64,000 nucleotides of DNA from Bombus terrestris (Eukaryota; Arthropoda; Insecta; Hymenoptera; Apidae), in assembly GCF_910591885.1 (NCBI RefSeq), contig NC_063277.1, positions 1,860,001 through 1,924,000 of the forward strand. The letters are read 5' to 3'. Both the position numbers and the translations under genes were made by a program. This document shows, one piece after another, positions 36,617 through 49,447 of this stretch (positions are counted from its first letter, which is position 1; every line of letters begins with the position of its first letter). The notes beneath the pieces are model-generated. The model was not told where the DNA came from. It saw only the letters and a list, made by a program, of their open reading frames with translations, and searched no databases.

Positions 36617-37600
36617 TGTGACTAACCGTCTGGAAGGATACGAATATGATCCGTCACGTTCGAAATCTCATGGAAGAACAAATTATCGTTTATCCAACTC
36701 GAGCTATGTTTCATGAGACGAGGATAGAAGAGATTCTCGAAAGTCAGATTTTACCAAGCGCGCAGCATCGCGTTAATCAAGCAAAGTTTGTCCGAATCGT
36801 TTGCTTCATTTTTTAAACGAAAGACTACATCGTAAGTCGAGTTAACGACTTGTAAGCTGCACATTGCCAACGCCCGTTAAACGAGGGATACCGTGGAAGT
36901 TTACAGCGGGCTAATAATTGTATACTGCTAACGAGCCGTAACTAGATTTTTTCGCGTGTATATGCAAACGCGTAAACTATCGATCCCGCTACATTTTTGT
37001 GCGGAAGAGCCACGAGTCACCCCGCAGGCAAACGTAAAAGACTGGATCTAAACAGAGGATTAAATCATCCAATCTTAACGTTATATCTTCATGGAAGTTA
37101 AATTTCAATCTCTATCTTGCCAAGTTATCCGAGCAGCCACATTGTGCCGGTCCATTTCCGTAAATTTGCAAAATCTCCTCGGATCAGGCAGCAACACGTA
37201 GTGGGAATTGTACGAGTGTTTATCATCGACGGAGCGTTTATCATTTAAAACATTCCAAATACACGACACGGATCAGATCAGTCCGATATTGAATAAATCA
37301 TCAAATCGTAATGCGACTGTGTTGCTGCGGTGTTTAGCGCATTCCAGATTCAACGTAGGACTTGTATTAATAATTATTCTGTGCGATTTTGGAGGCGTCA
37401 GTCTGCCAACACCTGCAGCCGAATAACGCGCTAAAACCTGCTCTCTATACCGCGGGCCTTTGGATATCTGGGACAAAGTTAATCGTTAGAAACGCGCACA
37501 TACGCGGTCGAAGATGCATCATTGATTAGAGGCCGCGCAAATTCACCGCTGGCGAATTTCGTCGCTGTACACACCACGTGCGATACGACGATGTCAGAAA
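36617..37600. other. Upstream flank of DM4/12 gene 1
   Basis: Intermediate-GC DNA with CG dinucleotides and no recognised gene. A frame at 37208-37426 ends in a hydrophobic, signal-like run (VGLVLIIILCDFGG) but has no nearby ATG and no splice donor, so it is not called. Confidence 0.4.
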
Positions 37601-37713
37601 AGGTGATTGTTGCGTAGTATCGTTAGAGCGTCGTGATTTTTCACGGCTGTCTCCTGCATACGTGGCCGCAAATAGCCGTGAAAAACCGCGATATCAATAC
37701 GCAACGATCACCA
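37601..37713. repeat. Imperfect 113-nt hairpin
   Basis: The left arm (37602-37648) contains GGTGATTGTTGCGTA and GATTTTTCACGGCT. The right arm (37674-37712) contains AGCCGTGAAAAACCGCG and TACGCAACGATCACC. They pair over about 40 positions with small internal loops, leaving a loop of about 25 nt. It could be a miRNA-like precursor or a very short MITE; the sequence alone does not decide. Confidence 0.7.
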
Positions 37714-37999
37714 CATCCCCCTCTTCATGTTGCAAATGATCGATTTTATGTTATTATTTTATTTGAATGTAAATTGTCCTTGCATAATCAAATCGTCGGT
37801 TGCTAGGCTTATATGTTAAAAAATGGGAGTTATTTCATGAAATTGTTCCGGAATTGTTAAGCATCTCGTGCTTAAGAATCATAGTGAAATCGTTGTCGGA
37901 AAATTCATCCCTCTCGGACAAAGACATCGATGAAATGTTTGTCAAACTTTCAGAAATGTTTCTCTATTTCACGAATGTATACTTGATTTCTTGGTTTAG

Positions 38000-38217
38000 C
38001 CACCGTTCAAGAGTGCACTGTGGAATGCCAAAGGAAGAAAGACAATCCACAGAATCCTGTTTTGGCGTTGGAACGCGGCACGATTGCAGTTCGTGCTGTA
38101 GTTTCCAAGATTGTTCGACCAACGGTTCGCAGATGGCGGCCGATGGCTGGTATTCAGAAGCTTCAGCCCCGCCCATGTAATTCGAACAAGAACTTTTTCA
38201 CCGGCTTTGCCGTGTAG
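38000..38217 (+). CDS. Unassigned exon-like coding segment
   Basis: A candidate acceptor (TTGGTTTAG) precedes a frame that reads ATVQECTVECQRKKDNP, LALERGTIAVRAVVSKIV, RPTVRRWRPMAGIQKL, ending FTGFAV and a stop. Codon usage is mixed and protein-like, and the composition is not low-complexity, unlike nearby chance frames. I do not recognise the family. It would be the last exon of a plus-strand gene whose upstream exons I could not find. The alternative is a chance frame in GC-richer DNA. Confidence 0.35.
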
Positions 38218-41050
38218 AGAGATGGAAATTTTCGAATCTTAACCACCCTACTGGGTACGTTAACTTCTAGCGTGATAAGGATTTCGTTTAAAATCTTCAA
38301 AGGGAATTCCACCCCTTGAGCCGAGACTTAGAACGTACGTTGCGCTGCATATTCTTTATAATTAGACAATAATTTGCCAAGCGATTCAAAACACTAAAAT
38401 ACGATAAAAAAAGGTACAAAATTACTAAAAGTAATGGAACATTAATAGGGAGGAGTGTGTGGAAGATCGATTTGTCGATCGGAAGCTGGAACGTGGATTC
38501 AGACATAGCCGAATATAAAGAGATAGAATTTCAGAAAAGACATCCAGTTTTCAAGCACCTTGTTTTTATAATGCTAAGCACAATGCAAGCTGGAGGTATC
38601 GATTGGTTGGTTCAAGATTTTTTTGCACGAGAAAGGGTGAGGACAAGAAGCAGAAGCAGTACCTATAGATAGGTACAACATGGGAAATGTACGTAGTCCA
38701 TACAAAGTATTTCGTAAAGGAAGAAGAATCTTTTATTTCTTTGTTCACTGAGACGACTGTTTCAGAATAAAGTTAACGTATCACGGTCAAACAGTTGATA
38801 CTTTTTATAATAAACGTGATAAAGAAGTAAGAAATCGTAAAAGAAAAACAAGAGAAAGCGAAGAAGGATAAATTTACTTTTCTCTTACGTGTCTTTTTAG
38901 TGAATTAACGTTAGAACTACCGATAGTTAACACGAAGCTATTTTTACCAAAACTAGTCAAAATGATTAATCTTTAAGAAATACCTAATAATAGAACACTT
39001 TTATATTTATTGATTTATTACTTTCTTACAGAAGGAATTCCATGTTATGTAGTACATTTTTGGTATTATTAATCCATTTGGGACCATGATCCCTAAACGA
39101 GGGTTGACACATTTATAAAATTGTTGAGCCAGTCACTTCGACAGGTGTGGTATTCTAGAGTTGGCATCTAGCGATCTAGCGATCGATCCGGAATTTTCTT
39201 GATAACTGGTATCATCATATTGAATGATACGCAGTAAAAATTTAAAAAACGTTTGGGAAGTTGTACAAAACGAGGAAACTGGTTAATTGGGGTTCGATAA
39301 ATAGATTGCAGGACTCTTTTACACTTTGACAAGTATAAGTAGCCTTGATACAAAATTATTTTCAGTTTGAATACGTAAAAAACAAAATAAGATTCATTAT
39401 ATTATTCTTTTAGTTATCGTTGAGAAAGTCATTACGTCATTGAGGAAAAAAATATAACATAAAGTAGAAATTTTAAAATAACATTGTAAAGCCAGTCAAT
39501 TTGACTGGCGCGATTAAAAGTTATGGAATGATTTAAAATATACGAGATAATGATGATTACAAGAGATGACAACGCTATAATAAATGCAATTTATCATTTT
39601 CGTGGACGGTAAAAGCGTTTCTGCCGCTTCTAATTAAATAAAGCGACGAGTTTCGGTTGACTGGCAAACAACGGAATTACATAGTACTTGTAAGGTGTGT
39701 CGGCGCGCACACAGAATATATCCCTTCGGGTATGTCACGAGTTAGGATCTGCGGAAATGGATACGATCCTTTTGTTTGCCGTTGAGATTCCACGAACGGA
39801 AGACAGAAGCAGCAGAGAACAGATGTAAAACGGGCGCAGCTAATGTAACTTAAGAACTAAATTATCTCGCGTGAATTACGGGAACCTAATAACGACACGG
39901 CCACGACCATTAATCTGAAACGAAGTTGGAAGAATTTTCGCATTAGAGGCGTTGGAAATTTTCCAATTTGACTACTCGTGAATATTTATCGAATGTTTAA
40001 TTTTCTAAACTCGAAAACACGCGTGAAGCACGACTTTGTTTTACTGTAGAAATAACGATAACGCTGAATGATAGCAAAAGATCATTAATGAGTTGGGTCT
40101 TCGATTTCTATCTAGAAATTCGAGATTCAAAGCCAACAAATCGTGTTCTGGATTTTTTATTCAATTGCTATAAATTGTAAAAATACTCCGAAATTCATCT
40201 GTGTAAAGAATCTGATAATAAAAACGCAATAACCATAAAAACATGCACGGAGAGAGTAATGTTTGGAAAAATAAACGATATATGAAATAAAAGCACAGTT
40301 ACCAGGGACCTGAAAAGTTAGGAAGTTATAAGTTACAAGGCAGAATATATATTGCAGCTATTAATGAAATAAAAAACAAGGAAATTGAAATTGAAAAAAA
40401 AATGCCAACGACTCAACGAAATACTTTTTCCCTTATCTAACTAATAAATATCGTGTAACATTGCATATGAAACTATAATATAGTGGGATATAATGATAGA
40501 AATAATGAAATATCTGTCGAAGAAAATAGATTGGTTGATATCTGAAGGATTTAGAGCGTGATTAATTACAAGTCGCATGGATTTCAAGTGTGTCTCCAAG
40601 ACTTATTGCAGTTGCAAATGGAACAACATTAAGTACTGGCTAGGATTCGTGGCGTGAGACTTCCAACTGCCTTAGGCTGCGTCAAACAAGTTCCTCTTCT
40701 ACTATCGAGGTTCGAGAGTTGCTTTGAGGACCGCGAGTTGGAACGATTATGAGTTTGCTCAATACCAAACGCGCAGACGATCGGCGATATCGCGGCAACT
40801 TTGTGCCTCGATAAATATAGGCCATTTCAAAGTGATATTATACATGTTATTATTGGTGAAAGCGATATGCAAACACTCCAAGCTTTGAATGTCCTAAAAA
40901 AAGTGTGCTTTCACAAGTGAACTCATTTTGAAATTGAACGCATCGATCTAACGTTCAATCACAATGGGATACGTCGTATTTAATTTTGAAAAATCCAACA
41001 TTCTCATTTATTGATTAAAAAACTGTCGGAACGCTATTGTAGCCTAAAAG
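38218..41050. other. Gene-free stretch
   Basis: No supported gene. TTAACGTTAGAACTACC at 38905 resembles the end of a TTAA-target element, and two related GCCAGTCA motifs occur near 39130 and 39491, but no matching right end was found. Confidence 0.4.
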
Positions 41051-41154
41051 AAAATGGTCAATCAAATCGATGTTCAATTGCATCGTAAAAAAATATATTA
41101 TTGTGGCGGCACACGAGCACGGAACTTTCCAACGGCTTCGCGACACAAAGCGCT

Positions 41155-41830
41155 ATATCTTCAAAGCGTAAGGCCGACGCGCCTAATGTGCCATCGATAT
41201 TCCTATGGTTCTTCCGCCGAATGTTTGGAAGAATGCACGCGCGGCAACCGCCGCGGTACATCTAATAAACGCGTGTGTAGTAGGGATATCGAAGGGCAAC
41301 TAAAAAAAGAATCCGTTTGGTTTCGAACAAAGAGTCACTCTGCCTCAAGCCGCGAAGTGCGAAAGGTTCGGTATCATAGCGAAGCAAACACAAGCCGAGA
41401 TACGCGATTATAAATTCTCGATGGTTAATCATAAGTGTGAATCGTATGAATTGTTGACTCGTTGATTGTTAGAAGTTGAACATCGGAGTATTCCTTCTGC
41501 ACCTATCACGACATACCACCTCATTATCAATGATCGCATCGTACAAAGTCGCCGGTGATGATGATTCTACGACATATTACGATTAGATGCCACCTCTTCG
41601 AGGCGAGGAGTCGTTGTCACGACCGGCATACTTCAAATCCGATGGACCGATGATGGAGATAGTGGCGGCCTTGGCGACAATGTATATCGCCGAAGTGCCT
41701 AATGAGTCATCTGTATCCTAACGGTTCTTCCACCGAATGTCCTAGAAGCGTGACAACGGTCACATACGCCTACAGGGTAGTGGGGATATTGAGGGATGAC
41801 AAACAAAGAAGAAACAGATGCTACCAAAAG
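41155..41830 (+). repeat. Diverged repeat pair (41155-41310 and 41670-41830)
   Basis: Both copies contain GCCTAATG, a following TATTCCTA/TATCCTA motif, GGTTCTTCC, CGCCGAATGT/CACCGAATGT and then a GAAG element, in the same order and spacing, followed by GGGATAT about 90 bp later. They are old copies in direct orientation about 515 bp apart. They may be remains of LTR-type DNA. No coding capacity is seen. Confidence 0.5.
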
Positions 41831-41984
41831 TCAAATTGTAAGAGCTTCAGTCTTGGAAAGTCACGGCTGGAGCTCAGAACAAAATCGCAGTCAGTGTAAA
41901 TTCAGAATACAAGAAATAAATTCTCTTGTTTTTTTTTTTGTTACCTTAATTTTTTTCTTTTCGTTCGAGCCCCCTGTTTTTATT

Positions 41985-42228
41985 TTACGTGACATCGTCA
42001 TCGATATCTTGAAGACGTGAATGTAAGACATGCTTTGGAACTTCAATTTCGTTTGACATTTCGGAAACTCGGCCATGAAACCTAACAACCTTTGGATCTC
42101 TCGTATACGTTTTCCGTGATAAAGAAGCTGCTAATTCTTTCGATCCCGGATCGAGTGGTCCCGAACGAAGAGGAAGCTTAATCGTTGCACCTTGTAAAAC
42201 TCGAACCTGACCTTTTCTCGGCATCGTA
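41985..42228 (-). CDS. Candidate terminal exon of an unidentified gene
   Basis: Read leftwards, a plausible acceptor (TTACGCTTGCAG) is followed by a frame containing MPRKGQVRVLQGATIKLPLR, KELAASLSRKTYTRDPKVV and RLQDIDDDVT, then a stop and at once AAAATAAAAAC, a polyadenylation-like signal. The amino-acid mix and codon use look like real protein. The frame stays open further upstream to about 42335. I do not recognise the family and could not place earlier exons. Confidence 0.4.
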
Positions 42229-42339
42229 CTGCAAGCGTAACCATCGTCACGTTCCAATATAGGTTGCTCGTGAAATCTTTTCCCAGAGACTCGAAAATGT
42301 ATCGTCCTGGTAATAACTTCCTTCCGTTGAAGCAAACAC

Positions 42340-45300
42340 GAGGCAGCCTAGCGGAAGCTCGCGATGACACGCGCACGAGTCATAATAATTGGACGCGGAA
42401 TATCAAGAGGGTTAACGCGATTTCGCACGATGAAGCCATATCACGACGTTCGTCCGCCTGGGGCGGCAATGCGCGAAAGAATTCCGCTGGGGCGCGTCAG
42501 CTGGTCCCTTTTTATCGTGTCGCAAACGCCTCGAATCACCGAGCAAAAGTGTACCGTAAGCGTTTATTCCGGTTGAGCCGTTCGTACAGCTGTAATTCTC
42601 ATAAGCGAGCGTCAGTCCGGCGAGCTTGTTATCAAGAGAAATTACTTTCAACCGAATGAATCGCACGTACAATAGTTCTCGCCACGTGCGTGTACACATT
42701 TCGGTAAGTTAATGCCTGAAGTAAATTAGCCTTCGGAGAAACGAACAAATGGAAGTAACAAAGAGGGGGACAGAGACAGTGGGGCAGAAACTATCTTATA
42801 ATCACGTTTCTTTTTTACTTCTTTCCTTTTCGTTCTTCGCTCTGCTCTCTTTTCGGTTTATCCGTTTTTGCGTCTGACAGAAAATCGTATCGCGTTGCTT
42901 TCAGCGGACTCGCGCGTAAAAGGAACGCTCCACGCGATATCGTCGCCCCCTTTTTTCTTCTTCGTCCCTTTGTTTCCTCTACTTCCCCATCCGCTGGCTC
43001 GTATCCGTTTTTTAAATAATAAGCCGCGCAATTTCCAACTCGACCAAGATGCAGCACGTCCCCATGAATGCGACCGGTTGCTCGCTTCCTTTTCTTCTTT
43101 TGCGTCGTCTTTTTTAATAAGGACCGTTCGTGATTTAAACGACCGCGTTTTGTTCGATACCGGCTGAAAAGTCACCCGTGTGAAGGGTCTTTCCGGCGGA
43201 AAATTGAGTTTCAAGAGCGACTAAGTCTATCGGCAAATGAGATCGGTTAATTTTTAAACAGATCGGAATTAAAATGGGCGAATGGCATGGACGTAGATTA
43301 GAGAAACGCCGGATTCGCGTAAACGAGAATTAATCGCGTCGATGTGAAATAATGGTAATTTTTACGTGACGCACAGCGCGCTGTTTGTGCGAAAAAAATA
43401 GGAAAAATTGCCGCGGTATACAGCCCAATCGGCATTCCCTTCGAATTGACCGGTCGAAAGCGTTTAAAATTGCCGCTAATGTTTTTAACGTCGCAATTCG
43501 GAAATGCTTGGCGCAGAATGTCCCGGGATGAACACGAAACGAGTTTGTTCAGCGTTAACGAACATGCCATCGACTGGTTGCAGTTGAAACAATTGCTCGA
43601 GGTCTCTAATTCGAGGTTCGACGATTTCAATCAATTTTTTTTTTTTTTTTTATTAAAATTACTAGGTACGTTACAGTATGGCTTTTTTCCGTAATTCTAA
43701 CAGCTTGCGAAATAATATTCCAAAGTCGAATTATTGCTTTCGATACCGTTCTGTCGTATCGTGTTCATGATGTTTTTCCTTTTTGGTGAATCATCGTCCG
43801 TGATGTTTCAGCCGGGGTCAGTTTATAATATACGGGCATCGATTCGAAACACCTGACACTGGCGTTCTTGTTGTTTTGTTCGATAATTCAGTCAACGCTT
43901 TAATTACGAATTCAATTACATACTTGTGAATAATAGGCGCGTAATCGTTTATGGTAATTTGCCTGTGCCGGTGTGTTGCACTCAACAAGTAGTTTGTTAA
44001 TTCAGCGGGCTGTTAAGTCTCAACAAACACATGATTGTTTAAAACCGATTCAATTTTGAGCTCTGGATAATTAACGATTTATAAAGAGGTGTCTAAAACG
44101 CGTTTATCCTCTGGCCAACATACCAGCAAAAAGCCTGCGTCTTCTCTTTTCTCTGCACGAAACAAATATCGCTTTAACTGAGTCTTCCTTGGAAAAAAAA
44201 AAAACGGTCAGAAGAGAAAGAAACCAAGTGGTTGGACGATGGTTAAGGAATCGAGAGGAAAAAAGAGCTGCTGATCCGACGACGTGAAAACTCGTCGATT
44301 CCAATCGCTGTTGGTCAGTTGAAAGGGGTTGAAACGGTTCCATTTGTATCTTCGGCATTTGGAACCCCAAGCGCGGTTGTACATACCTGGTTAAAGGCTG
44401 ACAAAGCTAATTTTGTAAAGTGTGCGTCTGGGACTGGACGTGTTAAACGGGCTACGAACGTAGAAGGGGTGGTTGGGCCGATAAGAAAGCTTATAGAGGT
44501 CGAGTGGGGAAAATTATTCTGGAAAATATGAGATTGGAGCAGTTGTGGGAAATCGAGGGTGAATCCTGAAATACGCTATCCGCCGGTTGTTTGTCCGAGA
44601 CGTTTGAGAAATTGTTCTTGACGCGATTCCACTGTGGAAGGGTTGTTTTGTGAATTGGAAGTTTTGCTACGATCGAAGATCTCTCGACCGTATACGAGCC
44701 ATAATTTCATCGCTCTATTCAGAGCAATAGGAATATCAGAGGTGAATCTTGCAAAGTACATAAACGTCGCTGCGAGCCGAAACAACGAGGCGATTCTAGA
44801 TAATTAATGACATTTGTCGATCTCAAGATGATGGATTTAGCGGCTATTTCCTCTGCCTAATTGTAAGAGAGAAACCTCCTCCGTGGAGATACATCTTGAA
44901 TTAAGGACCGACGAGGTTAATTCTGCTGGCTACGTGCTTGGAATAGTCGATGTTGATGTATCTTAGAAAAGTAATGAAAGCAGCCAGCGGATCGGCGCAA
45001 ACGCGAAACAACTTCAATCCGTTGCTTTTCTTCGACTCAAGAATTTCTCTCAGCTGATTATTTTAGAAAGAATCGTTGCAATATTTTTATAATGAGTTCC
45101 GTAACGACCAAGCCGCGAATTAATCTACAAACAACGCGGGAAACTACGTTGTCAACGTTGATATGCAATTTAGCAATAATTACGGTGGATTCTAACAAAG
45201 GGGGAAGAAAAAAATGGCTACAGTTTCTGATTGAAGCGGCACGACCTCAAAGTTGCCTGATTAGCGGCATGACACAAGACCGAGAAATTACTTTTGTAAC

Positions 45301-46440
45301 CTGTCGCTCAGCCGGAAATTGCAAGCAGACCTTGAAATATGCAATCGTTGGCAGGATGATATTGCTCGGTCAATGGGAAGCTGGAAAAGTCGTTGATTCG
45401 TTCTTCCTATGGCTCTCAATCTGACGTTACTCGAACCGCAGGATGTTCTGCGAAAGGGTGGATCCTCGAAATAATCGATTCGGTGCTCTGCGTACGACGA
45501 CCCGGAAGGAGAGTCGCTCGAAAACCCAACGAACTGATCGTGTCCGACTGGTTGCAGCCGTTAATAGCGCTTTAATCCGATACGCCGTCCCGTGGTGATC
45601 GATTGCTTGTGACAATTATTCTCGTTGCCATCGATGCTACCCACCGGTTATCGAGTTAAAGGTCGACGCACTACTTTTGTCATAGACGCTTTCCGCGTCT
45701 TTTTTTTTCACCAGCGTAATTTAGTGGGTACTTGCAAATTTATTTTCCGCGTTAATCTATCTTTGAAGTCTGATCGACGGTATATTGGTAGAGCGTTTCG
45801 AATCGATTAATTTCCATCGAAGAGGTCGAACTTTGGAACATCTCGTTTTATATAACGCAAAGCGCTGTACGCGTTAGTTAACGTTCAGATATTGAGGAGA
45901 GCAGATAGGAAATTATGTAAGAAAATGGGGATGGTAAGAGAAAGAGGAAAGAATAACGTAGGATAATTGCAATTTTAATTTCGAAGTGGAGATGAGAGGG
46001 GCGAAAGTATTCAGTAAAATGCAATGTCCGTCTCATTTCGAGCAAGTTCCGTGCCAATGATTGGGATAAAAGTTTCCCGGAAAAAGGAAGTGGATCGCGA
46101 TCTGGGAAGGTTAATCTACGGCAAAATTACGGTCTGAAAAGTTGCCGGATGACAAAAGCTTTGCGCCAGCCTCGATGATGGCACGTTAGTTAGCTCCGCT
46201 GGAAAACCAGCTACATCGGAATGCAATTAGTTTTTCGAACCAGCTACGCGGCAACACGCGGCGACGCTGGTTTTCGAATCTTCCAACTTCGACGAACTAT
46301 GTGCGATCGAAAGCTTTTACTCCTGATTATTAATCGATCGACGTTTATTTCCCTTTTCATATTTTCTAAAGAGTTGAAACAGATACGCCAGACATTTCTC
46401 TCTCAGCTTTTATTTTCTAGGACGTAGATGTATTTAACAA
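42340..46440. other. GC-richer gene-poor stretch
   Basis: Many overlapping frames exist on both strands because stop codons are rarer in this more GC-rich DNA. None shows a recognisable domain, paired splice sites or a start context. Homopolymer runs occur (T near 43636, A near 44193). I see no supported gene. Confidence 0.45.
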
Positions 46441-46449
46441 GATGATAAA

Positions 46450-46900
46450 GTGTCAATTAGCGGCCCATGAGTCAACGGAAGATTCAAATCGAAGTGACTC
46501 ATACGCTTGTGCCTTGGAGTGTCGACATTGTTTTGGTTCAAAAGTAAACGAACTCCCGACAAAAAAATTATCGCTGTAATTTATAATCGTCAACCGGAAT
46601 TATATCTGAACGTTTTGTAAGCCCACCAATCGATATAAATAGACGAACGTGCTAGGAATCAGTATAACGAATCAGAAAAGCGAGTCAGTATAGCGAATCA
46701 TACAGTAGCACTGAGCGGGCGACGATTACGACCGGCATACACTATCTGTGTACTTGTATTTAAAGTGATTCTAATATACACTGACTATTACAATTTTATC
46801 ACTCGTCTCTTTAATAAACAACACGTTTAATACCACTTCAGTGTCATTGCTCTTTATCGCTCTGATGGTTTCACAAAATGCTCATTGCTCATTCTTTTAA
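46450..46900 (+). mobile_element. Probable LTR-derived segment
   Basis: A TATA-like CGATATAAATAG at about 46631 is followed by short near-direct repeats (CAGTATAACGAATCA and CAGTATAGCGAATCA) and then CTTTAATAAACAAC about 180 bp later. This is the promoter-to-polyadenylation spacing of an LTR. Clear terminal dinucleotides and target duplications were not found, so the ends are approximate. Confidence 0.35.
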
Positions 46901-48679
46901 ACTCTCATATTTTCCCCTTTTTAGCATCACTAAAGGTACGCTGACGTCATGCATGCCAGTGAGAGGTACGTCGTTAGGCACCAATTATTTGGGACCTAGC
47001 CTACGTTGACAATGACCACGACTTAATGGCTTCGAGGGTAGTCGACTCATCTGGGATCAATTCTAACCTCTGTGCTTCCCCTCGACTATCTCGGAGCATC
47101 GACCACCAACAATTCCCTTTACTGGTCGTACGCACACTTATGCATAATCTTACAATTCTCTACCTCTACATCCTTTCTTCCACAAGCTAGAATACCCTAA
47201 TGTCCTTCAAAGTACCATTACCATTCTCTAAATGTCTAACCTAAATCGTCCATAAAGCTTTGGAATGCCATCTCCTTTCACCCTGGTTGAAATGTAGCTA
47301 TCCTAAGTCAATCAGAATCCCTTATTTGCTGAACGAGTGGTTCGAACCCATAGACGCGATCACGGTCCCTGAGCAGCCTAGGGGAGTGGCTGGAACATGT
47401 AGCCGATTTTTCGTTGGACAGAGTTATTTGCGGAATCGTAATCGAAGTGTCCGTGTCAGGATGCACGGATTGGGCAAATGAAAGTTTCGCGGTTTTCTAG
47501 AACAACGATGGTCGATGGCCGGCAAAAAGACGAAACCGAGATAGAAGAGATGGTCGTTGACAGCGGTGAATGGACGCGGTTTGTTTAAACGAAATGATGC
47601 GAGGCTCGTAGATATACGTGGTGGGAAATGCAATTTTGTCTCTGGTCTGGTCGACCGGCTACAATCAACCCTGTATCACTCTCGAGGTCTTTGTTCTCTC
47701 TCTCCTTCTTTCATCGTCGCACCAATCCTGTGTGACGGCCTACCCTAAAACGAAATCTATCCGCTGTTCGTCGCGATATGCGGATTGTCCCCTGAACAGC
47801 GAAAAAAAACTTGTCGGGGATGAAGATTGAAATATCGTTTCCGCGGATGTCTGTGTCTCCTTTCCATCCCTTTTTGTCTCCTCTTTCTTCTTCGATTATG
47901 CTCGCCCGGCCTCGATCACACCATTATCGTAGGCTTGCCGCTTCTCACCCATCCTTTCTATTCTTTTTTCCGCACTCTCTTCCTTCGCTCTGTCACAGCC
48001 GACTTGCTCGACTTGTTTCTTTCTCGTGTTTTATCTTAGCTCAGACTGATCGATTAGCTGCCATTGTTAACCCAATAATGTTACACCTGTATCGTGAAGC
48101 TATTATGTCTGTTACGTCGAGCGACACTCCACCTAGACCAGGCCACATACCGCGGGCAAGATAGCAACCAGATGTCTGCACATCCTTATCGCGTACCCTC
48201 AATAGTCTTAAGAACCTACCATAAATCTCAGGAATTCTCTAGCTAAGGTCCTTCAGATCGAACAAACATCTCTTTACCGAATCGTTTCTAAAGCTTATTG
48301 TTTACTACGGGAAGGCACGGGAAAGTTAGTATTTCTCGCGTATGATACTTCACACTAGCAACTTTCTATCGAGGGCGGCTAAGACCCTTCCTAGTCCACC
48401 AACTTTCTTTTATTCAATCAGAAATAATGTCTACTGTCCTCACTTTCCTAACCAAAATTGTCATCAACAAATCCGATGGTCCCCGTTAGACACACTCATC
48501 ACTAGCTTTCCTCCGACACAACATCGTCACTTTTACTTTACTTATTCTTCATCGTTAGAATAGTCAACATGTCATTACCGGGTTTCTACTCTTAAATCAC
48601 TCGTTTACTCAACTTATACATACGCACCAGTGTAACTATCTTCTTTACAAAGTTGTTGGAATAAACATTAATTTATACC
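46901..48679. other. Gene-free, pyrimidine-rich stretch
   Basis: No supported gene. The region 47690-48040 is rich in CT tracts and gives artificial Ser/Phe/Leu-rich frames. Parts may belong to the neighbouring LTR-type sequences. Confidence 0.4.
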
Positions 48680-49174
48680 TGTTAATTCAGTATAAGCTTA
48701 ATTCAACCACCTCTATTATCGTAACAGAAATCAGGGGATCGATCAGTTCGTGACGTCGATTATCTAATCGTAAAGGGAATTTACGACTCCCGTTGACGTG
48801 CTTTGTCACGATCGCGTCTCTCCGTGAATGGTCGAATAAACAATACACGAAAACAGCGTTCAAATAGTTTATTGAGATATGCGTAATTTTGTAAACTAGA
48901 TTTGCCGTGAGTAGTGACATACATATATGAGTATGAGTGTGGCAGTATGTGCGTGGACAGCGTCTCGTAAAAGAAGAATGCAACTGTTTCGTTGGTAGTA
49001 TGGTAAAAAGGATAGTGAGACAAAGAGAGTGCTGAGACGCGTGTAAATGTGTATCCACGAATATCTTGTAAATCACATATTAAATAAATCTGAAATTATC
49101 TTGATATCAATTCTAAGTGTAATGTAAATGTTCCTATGCATTTATTTCGGCAATTACGATCCACAATTCTCAAC
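48680..49174 (+). mobile_element. Complete LTR-like repeat, copy 2 (about 495 bp)
   Basis: It starts TGTTAATTCAG and ends TCTCAACA, so it has TGTT...AACA termini. Its left edge coincides with the left edge of the 2.48-kb copy and its right edge with the right edge of the copy ending near 62478, which fixes the boundaries. No internal retroelement genes flank it, so it is a solo LTR. The flanking five bases do not match, so the target duplication is lost or mutated. Confidence 0.75.
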
Positions 49175-49234
49175 ATGGTTGAACAATGTAACTGTGTTAA
49201 TGTAACATCAATTTCAAACAGGTTCGTGCAACTA

Positions 49235-49447
49235 TTAGGTCGTCCGAAAAGTTTTTTTCGTTTTATAAGGAAATAATGGATGCACAATATTTTCCGTTTT
49301 ATATTATTTTATCGAATTACGTATGATCATTTTGTTCTATCAAAATAAAGATCACAACGTTCAACAGATTAGGTTTCGTGTTTGTATAAAGATGCATCGT
49401 TGTAAAAGACGGGTCTGTGAAAGAAAGACACTTTTCGGACAATCTAA
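49235..49447 (+). mobile_element. Mariner-like MITE, copy A
   Basis: About 213 bp with ends TTAGGTCGTCCGAAAAGT and ACTTTTCGGACAATCTAA, flanked by TA on both sides. The interior contains ATCACAACGTTCAACAGATT and AAGATGCATCGTTGTAAAAG, shared with copies B and D. There is no transposase frame. Confidence 0.85.

Noticed and set aside
37208..37426. Signal-peptide-like hydrophobic frame
   Set aside because: No ATG close to the hydrophobic run and no donor to link it to the 38-kb exon candidate.
47811..48164. Ser/Phe/Leu-rich 117-residue frame
   Set aside because: Produced by pyrimidine-tract DNA; no domain, no splice context, overlapping frames equally open.
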